64,000 bases of DNA from Hypomesus transpacificus (Eukaryota; Chordata; Actinopteri; Osmeriformes; Osmeridae). Made by a program: the position numbers and the translations under genes. The notes beneath the pieces are model-generated. The model had not been told where the DNA came from and did not search any database. It saw nothing but the letters and a program-made list of their open reading frames with translations. The stretch lies in the NCBI RefSeq assembly GCF_021917145.1, contig NC_061073.1:9661211-9725210 (forward strand). Direction: 5' to 3'. Below are positions 35,201 to 48,900 of the stretch, in pieces. Position 1 is the first letter of the stretch; the number at the start of each line of letters is the position of its first letter.

Positions 35201-38200
35201 AGAAGCCATCGTGCTGCAACAGCCAGTGAAAATTTCACCACTGTCAACGCTTGTCTGGTTGACTTCTCAGATGTGCAGAGCAGATGAACTGGCTGAAACC
35301 CACCTTGTGAACAGAAGGTCAGCTTCATATTTAAGAGGGTGGTAGATGTTGTTGACGTTGTCGTCAGGGTTGATCTCCTGTCCATCGCTGCAGAGGACGA
35401 CAAGCTGAATTGACAGGCTCTCTGCTAGGAGATGAGAGCTACAAGGTGGCTGGGTCTGGTTGTTCAGGGTTCAGAGGTACCTGCTCTACGGTATCATAGC
35501 ACCCTCACCTGGCGGTTTCCAAGACAACTCTCACATGGTCCAAAAAGATGGAGCTGAACTGGAGCTCCAGATGGAAAAACACCTGGAGCAGAAAAATATA
35601 AACCCTGAAACCTCAACACACACACAGACAGACAGATCACCATACAGACAGACAGACGGGTGGTACCTGCAGTACACAGAAGTGGCTCGTGTAGTTTTCT
35701 GAGTTTCACTAGCAGAAGCATGTTTAGTTTTGCATGCCATCGTGGTTCTTCCTCAGGCTGAAAACCACCCAATCCACACCGAGCCTTACAAGGGGAAGCC
35801 AATAAGAACCTGAACCAGAGTGTTGGCAATTCAATCCAGCATCCAGCCACCTCTGCAGGGAGGCCCCTGACAGCGAGTAGAGAAGCCAGATCCAGGACTG
35901 GTGCTGGCGTCTCCCTCTGCCTGCTCTAACAAGCCGGGAAACAACGGTCTGTTCATTCAAACCATGTCACTGCTCCGAGTGGCTGGATTCTGGTTGTGTT
36001 TGTTCTAGTTGAGCAGTTCACACAAGCTGAAGATTCGTCTACACTGAGGAGACTGATAGGACTTCCAGACAGTAGTACCTGGGCCTGAGGCAGACCTGAG
36101 GCAGTACCTGAGCCTCATGAGGCAGACCTGAGGCAGTACCTGGGCCTCATGAGGCAGACCTGAGGCAGTACCTGGGCCTGGGACCTCATGAAGGGAGCGC
36201 TGACGTTGCATCTCCTCTCGTTCCACTGTCTGTCCTCAGAGGAGCACTCTATCTTGATGTCTGACTTGTCCTGCAGGGCAGAAGACAGTAGAACACTGTA
36301 GGTCTACGTGGCACAACAGACTTCCATCCATGCTTTCACTGGGTGTTTTCTTCAGAGATAATTGTTTCTTTTCTATTCCTCACTCCCCAGAAAAGTGGAG
36401 CCAATTTGATTCCAGATGTTTTTTGTACCAAACAATTCAGAGTGTCTGGACTGGCAGGCATGCTCCCTCCATCTCGGTGTTGTCCGTCACAGAAAATCAC
36501 CCGCTGCACAATTCATCAGGACCAACCTGTAAAGCTTTAAAGGTTGAAACTCTGCGGGGAGACCCTGCCCCCTGCCGAGGCTGACCTGCCCCCCCCCCAC
36601 CTGCCCCCTCCCCACCTGCCCTCCCCACCTGCCCCCCCCCCCACCTGCCCCCTCCTCACCTGCCCCCTCCCCACCTGCCCCCTCCTCACCTGCCCCCTCC
36701 CCACCTGCCCCCTCCCCACCTGCCCCCTCCCCACCTGCCCCCTCCCCACCTGCCCCCTCCTCACCTGCCCCCTCCCCACCTGCCCTCCCCACCTGCCCCC
36801 TCCCCACCTGCCCCCTCCCCACCTGCCCCCTCCCCACCTGCCCCCTGCCCTCCCCCCCTGCCCTCCTCACCTTCACTATGAGGCTGGAGAAGAGCAGGTT
36901 GGAGGAGAGCGAGATGCGGAGGGTGGCGTGGTAGGCGTTCTCTCCTCGGTTGTCAAGGCGACCGTACACAGCCATCCTCCTGCGGGCGGCCTCCACCACC
37001 CGCTCCGACCTCGCCGTGTCTCCATGGTGACCACACAGAGCCAGGGACGAGTGCTCCCGCGAGCCACAGAACTGCCTTCAGACGAGAGGCGGAGCTCTTA
37101 GTCCAGCCTGGGAGTGTGTGTGAGACGGTGTGTGTGTGAGAATGTTTATGCTAGCAACTCACGTGGTGTCCAGCAGATCAGTGTGGCTGTGCAGGGAGAG
37201 GTCAGGGACACAGCTGTCCTCCCCCTCACAGCCGTTCCAGAAGGGAAGCTGTAACACAGACAGGAACCACATCACATCTTAGGAGCACAGCCCTTTATAC
37301 AAGCACTATCACAGAGGGCTTCACATACGCCCATGAAACTGCACCTAACCCAACCTGAACCCTCAGAGAAGACAAGGACTAAACTACGGGGAAAACTCAG
37401 ACAGTAGTAATCAACTGAAGAGCTCAGCTGAAGTGTTTGAAAGCAGCGCTTCAGTATGTGTCATCCCCTCCAGGAGACGGGCAGGACAGCACTGGAGGAA
37501 CATGACGCTTCTCCTCACCTCACTCCTGAAGGTGGTGGGCCAGCCCAGGTCCAGCACTGGCCCCTCATCAGGGTTCTGCAGACCCACCTCCACCACAAAC
37601 ACGATGGGCCGGCCGTAGTCTGTGGTCTCCTGTTCAGGCGACAGACACAGGGTCACACAAGGCTCTCCACTCCAAGCCCAAATATCCAGAAACATACTGC
37701 AGTGGAGATAATAATCCTATTCCTAGACTGGCGGCTGGTTCTGTGTTTGTGGCTAGGTTCAGCCGGTGTGTCCAGTATTTTACTGCGTGACGATAGTTAT
37801 GAACACTTGGCTCACCCTATGAATGACCTGCAATGAATAATCATACAGAAAGGTAATATTCGAACCCGTAACTTTGGGGCCTTTTCTATTGAATGTACAC
37901 AAGTTGTAATGGCCTCTGTATCCCTCCAGAGACAGTGTGTTGAGGAGATGCCAGTTGGTGTGGCCCTGCGAGAGCGAGTCCTTGGCTGGACCCTCACCTG
38001 CACGTGGAAGCGGATGTGCTGAGCTTCCTCCTCCTCCCCGGGGAACAGAGACAGCATCTTAGGCTGCAGGCGATCGCTGTCTTCCAGCGTGGCTCTGGGG
38101 GGGTACCGACGCTCATCTGCCACCACACTGTACCACACACCTGGGGAGGTAGGCGGAGGGAGGGAGGGAGGTGAAGAAAGGGGAACATGGGGAAGACTTG

Positions 38201-41200
38201 TCAAAACTTGGAATCCTTCACAGTATCTCTCCATGCTGAAAGCGATGCAGTGGGTCATCATCAGAGTCCTCCTGCTTCTCCCACACAAGGATTCGAACCC
38301 AGGTCCCCTGACTCACTAACCAAACAACCACCTAAACACTGTGGAAAGCAGCTAAGCCAGCAAAGACTAAAGACTTTTAGACCAAAGACTTCGTCTAAAA
38401 AAGCGCAGCGCCCGATGCCTTTTTGAGTCAAATTTCTCAACTTTTCAGAAAAGCGCTGGGTGACGTCAAGCGCCTTTCTGACAGCTGACCAATCAGGACG
38501 AGGAGAGTAGGTACGAGTGTACCTTCCCTAGTAACCTACCTTAGTTACCAGGCTATGGCTCCTCAAACGCCAAAGCTAAAGCAAGTAATTGCATTTTATT
38601 CACCATAGTAGCAGCTGTCAATAAGTAACCAACGGAAAATAACGAATAATAATGTAACGCTAGAGTGTATGATTCCCGTTCAGGTTACAGAATTCTCGCA
38701 CTGAAAGCGCTCAAAAGGCGCTCAAAAGGCGCTGACGGAAGCGTTTTTTCCTAAAAAAAGAAGTCAAGTCAAGTGTGAACACGGCCTAGACCAGCAGGTT
38801 CAGGAGCAACACAAGACCCAGACCTAAGAAGAAGATCCACTGGCTATGGTGATTTATTACTGTGTGTGTGTGTGTCCGTATGTGTGTGCCTGTGTGTGTG
38901 TGTGTGCATGCACATACTCCTGTCTGATAGGATCCAGATGAACGAAAGGATGAAGGAGGATGGAGCTGGAGGGACAGAGGGGTGAGGGAGGGAGGGGAAG
39001 GAGAGAGGGAGGGAGGGGAAGGAGAGAGAGATAGACGGAGGGAGGGATTGAAGCCTGACATTTTCAGTCCCTGTCCCTGGTCTGCTTGACTAAGTGACAC
39101 ACTTGAAAGAGTTCCTGGGCCCCCAAGGTTCTGATCAGGTTATAATACAAGCAGTGAAGTAACTACTGTTCTTCACAAAAGCTGACATGAAAAGTTGGAA
39201 CTGAGGATAGACAGAGAACTGCCCCCCCACACACACACACTCACACACACTGACATGGACACACACTGACATGGACACACACACACTGACATGGACACAC
39301 ACTGACATGGACACACACTGACACACTCACACTGACATGGACACACATGCAACACGCTGACCCCACCCCAGCATACCCACTCCCTCCCTGTGCAGGGGCG
39401 TGCGAGCGGGCGTGCGAGCATCCAGGCGGAGGCGCAGGGTCAGGGACATGCAGGTGACCTCCTTCCCCAGCCGGCGACAGTCCTTGTTGAACATGTTGAT
39501 CTTCTCGGGCTCGAAGCTGAGTTTGACCTGGATACGGACGACACTGCGAGACCTGGGAGACAGAGACAGAGAGAGAGACAGAGAGAGACGGAGAGAGAGA
39601 GGGAGAGAGAGACAGAGAGAGAGAGGCAGGGAACACACAGGTCATCTTCATCCAACCACAACAAGACCACAGACACCTCAGATCTTTATTATGTTTCAGT
39701 TCAGACTGTGTTTGTGCATGTGTGTGTATATATGTGTGTGTGTGTATGTAAGTGTGTCTGTGTGTGTGTCCTACCAGATGAGTACTGCTGCTCCCTGTGC
39801 TCCCACTGACAGGTCCACCAGGCCGTCTCCGTTGACGTCCATCACGGCGTGCAGGCTCCGCCCAAAGTACCGCAGCCCGGCGGACACACCTGCTGCTGCT
39901 ATCCTCTAGTAGGGTACACATTACACTGTCAACACTCTCACTCTCAGCCTGGTGTTCATACTGCTGTGACTACAGTCTCACCCTGGTTTTCATACTGCTG
40001 TGACTACAGTCTCACCCTGGTGTTCATACTGCTGTGACTACAGTCTCACCCTGGTGTTCATTCTGCTGTGACTACAGTCTCACCCTGGTGTTCATACTGC
40101 TGCTGTGACTACAGTCTCACCCTGGTGTTCATTCTGCTGTGACTACAGTCTCAGCCTGGTGTTCATACTGCTGTGACTACAGTCTCACCCTGGTGTTCAT
40201 ACTGCTGTGTGACTACAGTCTCACCCTGGTGTTCATACTGCTGTGTGTGTTCATACTGCTGTGACTACAGTCTCAGCCTGGTGTTCATACTGCTGTGACT
40301 ACAGTCTCAGCCTGGTATTCATACTGCTGTGTGTTTTCATACTGCTGTGTGACTACAGTCTCAGCCTGGTGTTCATACTGCTGTGACTACAGTCTCAGCC
40401 TGGTGTTCATACTGCTGTGACTACAGTCTCAGCCTGGTGTTCATACTGCTGTGACTACAGTCTCACCCTGGTGTTCATACTGCTGTGTGACTACAGTCTC
40501 ACCCTGGTGTTCATACTGCTGCTGTGACTACAGTCTCAGCCTGGTGTTCATTCTGCTGTGACTACAGTCTCAGCCTGGTGTTCATACTGCTGTGTGTGTT
40601 CATACTGCTGTAACTACAGTCTCAGCCTGGTGTTCATACTGCTGTGACTACAGTCTCAGCCTGGTGTTCATACTGCTGTGTGTGTTCATACTGCTGTGAC
40701 TACAGTCTCAGCCTGGTGTTCATACTGCTGTGACTACAGTCTCAGCCTGGTGTTCATTCTGCTGTGACTACAGTCTCAGCCTGGTGTTCATACTGCTGTG
40801 TGACTACAGTCTCACCCTGGTGTTCATACTGCTGTGTGACTACAGTCTCACCCTGGTGTTCATACTGCTGTGTGTGTTCATACTGCTGTGACTACAGTCT
40901 CAGCCTGGTGTTCATACTGCTGTGACTACAGTCTCAGCCTGGTGTTCATACTGCTGTGTGTGTTCATACTGCTGTGACTACAGTCTCAGCCTGGTGTTCA
41001 TACTGCTGTGACTACAGTCTCAGCCTTGTGTTCATACTGCTGTGTGACTACAGTCTCAGCCTGGTGTTCATACTGCTGTGACTACAGTCTCAGCCTGGTG
41101 TTCATACTGCTGTGACTACAGTCTCAGCCTGGTGTTCATACTGCTGTGACTACAGTCTCACCCTGGTGTTCATACTGCTGTGTGACTACAGTCTCACCCT

Positions 41201-41821
41201 GGTGTTCATACTGCTGTGTGACTACAGTCTCACCCTGGTGTTCATACTGCTGTGTGACTACAGTCTCACCCTGGTGTTCATACTGCTGTGTGTGTTCATA
41301 CTGCTGTGACTACAGTCTCACCCTGGTGTTCATACTGCTGTGTGACTACAGTCTCACCCTGGTGTTCATACTGCTGTGTGACTAGTGAGCTCCCTGGGTG
41401 ACCGGGCCACAGCATGAGCACAGTGTCGCTGGGCAGACCTGTCTGGGTCACCTGGCTAGGTCACCTGGCTGGGTCACCTGGCTGGGTCACCTGGCTAGGT
41501 CACCTGGCTAGGTCACCTGTCTGGGTCACCTGGCTGGGTCACCTGTTTGGGTCACCTGGCTGGGTCACCGGGCCACAGCTGGGTCTCTCCAGTCTCACCT
41601 GAGTGTGTGTGGGGTTGATGCCACCGGGCCGGCCGTAGAACAGGTAGACGGCCCCCTGGTGGTCGTCCTCCAGCGGAGCGCCCACTGCCAGCTCGCCGTA
41701 CGCGTCACCGTTCATGTCCGGTACCGGGGCCAGCGCCGAGCCAAAGCCACAGTTCTGAGAGTGGTCTGGAGCCTCCAGAAACATGTCCAACACAAACAAA
41801 CTCTGGAGAGAGAGAGGCAGG

Positions 41822-41861
<40 letters not shown>

Positions 41862-42842
41862 GACAGAGAGAGACATAAAGAGACAGAGAGAGACAGAGAG
41901 AGAGATAGAGAGAGAGTTGTAAGAAGAGGGCGAGTGAGAAAGTGAAAGGGAATCAGGTATAACTTTAATAGATGTTTTAAAATACATAAACTGTATTCAT
42001 TTATTCCAAAATAAATGAATACAGGGGATTTGAACCTGAAACCTGGGGATTTGAACCTGAAACCTCTAGCTATGCAGTCACATGTTTTACCACTTAGCAA
42101 TACACAAATAGCCTGGCCTAACCTGGGTCTGCAGATGTAGACCCTGCCCCCTCTCCCTACCTGCTGGGTGAGTCTGTAGACGTAGACTCTCCCCCTCTCC
42201 CAGCCCCTAAGGAAGAACATGGGCGCGGCCACCAGGAGCAGGTCCGTCCGTCCGTCTGCGTCCAGGTCCAGAGGGCAGATCTCACTGCCGTAATACGAGC
42301 CGATCTGAACAACACAGACCAGGGTGTCATCAAACCAGCCCATCTGAACAACACAGACCAGGTTGTCATCAAACCAGCCATTCACGTTCCCCTTTGACCT
42401 CGTAGATGCAGGATGACAACCAACCATATTCAAAAAACAGATTCAGAGCTTTGATTCTAGCCTGAATTATTGATTCAGTCAATCAGTAATCAGAGAGAAA
42501 GGATTAAGGGAATGTGACGACCTAGGGGCATGCCATGCCCCCGCTAGCTGCTGCTCCTGTGCACATTAAGGAAACCCTGTTAACACATCACATCCCTTCC
42601 TTCACTGTATTTTTAACCAGACACTCCAGCAGCAGGAAGTGCAGGGGGGGTGGCTGTGGAACAGGAAGTGGGCTAACAGGTCTCTGCCACACCACAGCAG
42701 CTGGCTGGACGACCGTTCACAGGCTGCAGGACACCACACTAAACAGCAGCCACTAATACCAAGGAGACTGCAACTACAGTTAGTGTCCCTCAGGAATGCA
42801 CAGCATGGATTTGTGTCCCCCTCCCCCCCCCCCCTCCCCCTC

Positions 42843-42903
<61 letters not shown>

Positions 42904-45900
42904 CCTTTCTCTAGTGTAATCTGACCAGTGAAGAGTTTTTATTTACTAGGAGACTGTTGCTGTAGGCGACACGTCTGCAACAGTTTAGAAGCACATGGGC
43001 CATCTGGCTGGCTGGCCCAGTCTAGACCCTGACACACACACACGCATGTGTCACACACATGTACACACACAGCCCACTATGTCCACACAGAAAGAACACC
43101 GCACAAGCTCTGTGTGCATACAGTATCTGCTGGCACATGTGTGTGTTTGTCTGTATGTGTGTGTCTGTGTGTGTGTGTGTGTGTATGTGTGTGTACCTGG
43201 TGTCCTTTCAGAGAGAGCAGGATGGTGAGGTTGCCGTTGTTCCTCAGGGTGAAGATGATCACCTTGCCTGTGTGGTTGAAGCGAGGAGCTCCAGCCACAT
43301 AGAGCAGGGTCCTGCTGGCCGACACCACTGAGCTCACAGAGTACCCTGGAGGACACACCACACTTACACTCTCAGATACATCTATATCTGTACATACAAG
43401 AGTTCCACTATATATCCATTAGATATGTGTACACTACTGTATCCATTCTATCTATCCAAAATATATCTGTCTGTTCTGTCATTCCACCTATCCATTTATC
43501 TATCTCTCCATCAATTCCTTTTTGCACCTATCATCCATCCATCCATCCTCCCACATCTCCTAACCTCCCCTCTCCCCCCTCTCCCCCCCCTCCCCCCCTC
43601 TCCCCCCTCTCCCCTCACCCAGATAGGCCCCGTGATTCTTCAGTTCCTCAGGGAACTCCTCCAGGTAGGACGACTTAGGTGGGACCACCTTCCCATGGGG
43701 TGTGTCCTTCAGCACTGCTCCGTTCCAGTCGTACGCTCCAACCGCCCCCACCAGCACTCCGTCCTAGAGAAGCACGAGTCTCCTAGTTAACACTGTCCTA
43801 GAGAAGCACGAGTCTCCTAGTTAACACTGTCCTAGAGAAGCACGAGTCTCCTAGTTAACACTGTCCTAGAGAAGCACGAGTCCCCTAGTTAACACTGTCC
43901 TAGAGAAGCACGGATCTCCTAGTTAACACTGTCCTAGAGAAGCACATGACTCTCCTAGTTAACACTGTCCTACAGAGAGGAGCAGATCTAACCCTCCCTA
44001 AAGGCAAGTTTCCTCACGCATTCTTTACGATCACCTTTAAAGAACAACAAAGGTCAAAGATAGCGTTGATGTCAGAAAGCTAGAATGAGTTGAAACGTTA
44101 GCTTGTTCCTTAATTTCTTTCATTTTTTCCATTCGCTGTTTTTCTCCTTTCACTATCACGTTTTACAGTTCAAGTACAACAGGGTTACTGAACGGCTTGA
44201 GTTACATTTTCCACATGCATCACTAACATCAAACTATCATTCGAACACGTGCATGTGCAAGCGCACAGACACAGTTCATCACAGCCCATGTGTTGTGTGT
44301 GCGTTCTGCACATTTACCCCAGTGCACATGCAACAAACACACAGTTTTGAAAACACACACTCGTACACAAACACTGTGCATTCAAACCCTTTTGTCCAGA
44401 GGTGAAAGTCATCCAACCCAGAGTTATTCCTCTCTGGGGGTGAGTATAAGAGGAATCATGGCCAGTGACCACATCTTTGGCAGCATGCATTGCTCCGTTA
44501 GCTTTCATGCATGGGAATGTTGGCTACAGCCAAACTCTTCTTCTGTGGTGCCCAGATGCAGATCCCACCCCCAGAGAGCTGTGGAGGAGCTTACTGCACT
44601 ACAGAAGACACCTCTGCAGTCCCTTCACTATCAGGGTTACCGGACGGAACCTTCAGACACAACACAGACCACTCTAAGAGCAGGTACTGTGTTGAACACA
44701 AACATTCTTTATGAGACAATCACCATCTCCTCCATGCCCTCTCTCTCCCTGCCTTTCCTGCTACCATCCAAAAGAAATAAAGCAGAAAATGACAAAAAAA
44801 ATCGACAGAAGAGGGACTGATGAAGAACCCAGCCTGACTGCTCAGCGTGGATCCCAAACTCACTCCTGACATCATAGATGAGACTGGGAGATTCAAACTG
44901 CCATTAGGTCTCTTACGACGTGGAAGTTGAAGTAAAATAAATGTTGTCTGGCAAAGCTTTTAATTGTAGCCTGAATGACAAAAACATTCAACTGCAGAGA
45001 TCCCTTCGTGACAATCCAAGAAACGCAATGAACTGCAGAACTCTGGGTCCTCCATCAAACTAATTAGTTCAAACTTTAAACTAACACAACAATACATAAC
45101 GTCTTAATCAACCTTTTATGGTGTTTTATTGATAAAGGTCATGGCTGGTATGGATCCAAGCAGCGCTGCTCTAGTGGAGAGACTGTAAACACGACGGCCA
45201 AGCATTCCCTCACTGAGCCGTCGACGTGGACATGTTGACAGGCTGCCATGACAACGAGCACAGCCAAGACTCCAAATGCATTGGATACAATATAATCCCT
45301 TCCTTATGCTTATAACACGTTGGGGTAATTTACCAAAACTGTTCTTACATTTGGTGTTCATAAAGAATAATAATAAGGATTTAAAGACACAGGCTATAGA
45401 TGTTGTGTACTGGACTGAAAATCACAGCTGGATAAGGAGATAAGGAGGGGGGTTTACAGATGACTGTTGGCGGAAAATGTTGTTGGTGTGTTATCATAAA
45501 TGAAAACTGTAAAACTGGATACCTGGAAAGGTATTCCTGAGGGTAGAGTTCTGGAATGCAACAGACGAGACCTCGTACTGCTCATATGAGTAATGCAGGA
45601 CAGGCAGCCAGTTCAACAAACGATGAACTGAAGCTCAATGTTTCCATAATAGTTGTACTTATACAATGTTACAGCCGTTCCAGTATTCCCAATGAGAGAC
45701 AGGAAAACACTGCAGGCAGAGAAGTGGTGAACTGAAAAATAGTTTTTAGGACATTCACTAAATGTTTCAATAAATCCTGCGTGCGTTTGTGTGTCAGTGT
45801 GAGTGTGTGTGTGTGTGTCAGTCTGCTGGCAGGTCCGCATTCAACAAAACCATCTGCTCTCTACGGACTACTTTTTCTCTAAAAGTTCTGACACTGAAAG

Positions 45901-48900
45901 TCTTTCCACCATGTTATCTTCCTGCCTTAAGTTCCTCCTCTGGAATCCAACCATGTGAAGTACCAATATGTTATTTTTCCAGCTATGGTTATGCTTTCTC
46001 CAGTATCAACAGAACCCATGCTAACTCAAACCATAATATTTATCAAATTCAAATCAGGTCCTGTCTTCTGTTTTGAACAGAACTCACATTCAAGACATTA
46101 TCCTTTTCACGCACTGCTCAGGACCCACTGGGGAGACAGTGTCCCTGTAAGGACAGCAGCAACAGTGCTGCTAAATCCCTGACAATTACAGTAACAGGAA
46201 ACGAGGAAGATGACAGACTATTCCAACAGCTTGTGATGAGAGAGACCATCCTCAGAGAGGAAATAATAACAGACTGATCTCTAGAGGAACTCACCTCCAC
46301 TACATGAGGGTGTTGACTCTCTAGAGGAACTCACCTCCACTACATAAGGGTGTTGACTCTCTAGAGGAACTCACCTCCACTACATGAGGGTGTTGACTCT
46401 CTAGAGGAACTCACCTCCACTACATGAGAGGAGAAGCCTGCCTGAGACATCTGCAGGCCGAAGGCTGTTCCATTTGTGTTTGTCCCTGTGAAAACATGAC
46501 AAATCACAGTAAAATCATATTTGAGTCATTAGTTCATCCCAAAAGACAAAACATAGAGACAAAGGGTTCAGGTAGAAGGTACAGCAGAAGATCAAAAGTT
46601 CAGAGTTCTGTTTGGAAAAAGACACGTTTAAAAAAATACAGCCAAGAGATTACACTGAGACATGGAATGGTCTGTTGGCTGAATTTCACAATGTCATTCA
46701 AACTCCGAGGTGACACCAGGTCTTGATAGGAAGCGTACCCTCCAGGCTGTATAGTCGCTCTCCCAGCGCATCCACAATGTCCTTCAGCGCCGACTCGTCT
46801 GTGACATTGAAGAAGTGTTTCTCATCAGGGTCGCTGGCAATAAATTTGATTTCCTTCAGGAAGGCCTCTGGATTTATTCCACGCCGATTGTAATAACCCA
46901 GGACCTAGGAACAGAACATCAAACAACACACTATGAATACCACAGACCAGCGATGCAAAATACCATCTCTGGATAATATATTGTCTGTAATCAATGCCAA
47001 CACAGCATATGGAACTAGCAGCGCATGGTTTGGAACGGACTGCCAGGAACCTGGAGAGAACAAAGCGGACAGGCCCGGTTCAAGGAGGAGGAAAGGAACA
47101 CATGAAAGAAGAACTCACAGCGATAGCGTACAAGGTGATGTTTTCATTCTCGCTTTCCTTCACCGCCCTCTGAAGGTCTGGGCTATCGTGGGACTCCCCG
47201 TCAGTGATGACGATCATCACTTTCTTGGCTCCTTTTCGACCTCCTCGTTTGAACGCCTCAGTCCTGAGTTATGGACATTGCAGCAATTCTCAACCAGTCA
47301 TACAATGGTGAGCTATGGGGTTTTATTGGCAATCAGAAACCTCTGTGATCCTCAGTAGAAACTGACTTCAGAAACTGACTTTACTGTTGTTGGCAGGTGT
47401 GAGCCACAGAAACCATTCAGGTAAACATGGAGTGGAGACAAGGTGAGGGTGGGATGTTAAAGGAGCGTCTGGTTTCCATCATCTCTGTACCGTGCTACGT
47501 TGATGCCCAAGGCTGTGCGTGTCTCCTCTCCTCCGCGCTGGTCAATGTTCCTGGCCGCCGCCACCACCTCCTCCACGCTGCGGAAGTCATTCAGGTTAAA
47601 CTCATGGACCACCCTGGACCCATACTGCACCACGCCGACCTGCAGGCACACCGCAGCTCAGTGAGAAGAGTCCAAACGGCCCAAAACAACAACAACTTCC
47701 CGTCATCAGAACGAGCGTTTCTCATTCACCCCACCTGGATCTGGCCTGGCCCGATGTAAAACTTCTGGAGAATGTTGATGAGGAAGTCCTGGACTTCATA
47801 CCAGGGATATATGGAGTTGGATCCGTCCAGGACGATCACAATGTCCATATATGTCTCGCACCCTGTGAGGAACCGTTTGAAACAGTCAGGACATTCAAGT
47901 ATGCCGTGTCAGAGGAGGACTTTGAGAGAGGACGTGTCTGGACGTGTCCTTACTCTGGAAAGCAGGAGCGATGGTGCGGGTGAACTTGAAGCTGCTGTTG
48001 ACTCTGGAGCAGATGCCTGTGCTGTATACGGAGCTTCCACACTCGTACGACCACAGAGGGCCACAAGCCTGGAGCACAAAACACAAACCACGATGGACAC
48101 TGGATTGATTTGACAGTTTTCCACTGGGGTTTAATATGACCTGACAACTTAGAGTGCTACTACAAGGGCTGGCTACACGTCCTGTTGGTTAGGTATGTTC
48201 TCTCTCACCACAAAGCTGTTGTCTTTAGGGTCTGAGGCCAGGGTCATTCCCAGTCTCATGTTGTCCTTGCGCTCCAGCACGTTGTTTAGTGATATCTTTC
48301 CTTGAAGAGATGAATAAGACAAAAACAACTTCATGTAAATGAGTGACAGTGTTGATGTAAGGGTTGGTTAGATCTCTATTAGGTGGGTATGACTGTTCAA
48401 CAAAAGCTACCCTCTCTGGGTACAGAATGGAACCTGCTTCAGTTCAACCTGTCAAGATAGGGACATCTCAATCTCAGACAGGGCAGGTGTTTCTCGTCTG
48501 AACCAACACCTGGCCTGCAGCAGTACAGACTCTTTCTGGGCTCCGTCCTGTGGTCTGGTGTGTGCGTGTGTGCGTGTGTGTGTGTGCGTGCGTGCGTGCG
48601 TGTGGGAGGGGTCATCATACCGAGGTGGAGCCTGGAGCAGTTGGAGGTGGGGTTGGTGTCTAGGGGGCATCTGTACACATCCCCTGTCTGGTGCTGACCG
48701 CTCGTTTCCAACGGAGCTCCAACCAAAAGCCTGGAGAGCCAGAAACACAACATGGATAAGTCCTGGTCCTAGAAACAGAGGGAAGGGATTGTGCCTGCCT
48801 GCCAGCCTGTCTGTCTGTCTGTCTGTCTGTCTGCCTTTCAGAGAACCCTGCCGGCCACTTCACAGATCGCCAACCTCCAGGTTTTCCCTTCACCATGGCA

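Noticed and set aside
35281..35400. Upstream acceptor for itga11 exon 23 at TTCAG before CTTGTC
   Set aside because: It gives the wrong phase; the acceptor CTCTGCAG before CGATGG keeps frame and matches human.
38905..38960. Possible extra itga11 exon with good GTATGT donor and CAG acceptor
   Set aside because: Splicing exon 16 directly to exon 17 gives VGVWY, matching human VGIRY, and keeps phase; the extra exon would insert unrelated residues.
42024..42112. Functional tRNA-Cys gene
   Set aside because: D-arm and B-box similarity is clear but stems are broken and the 3' part is duplicated.
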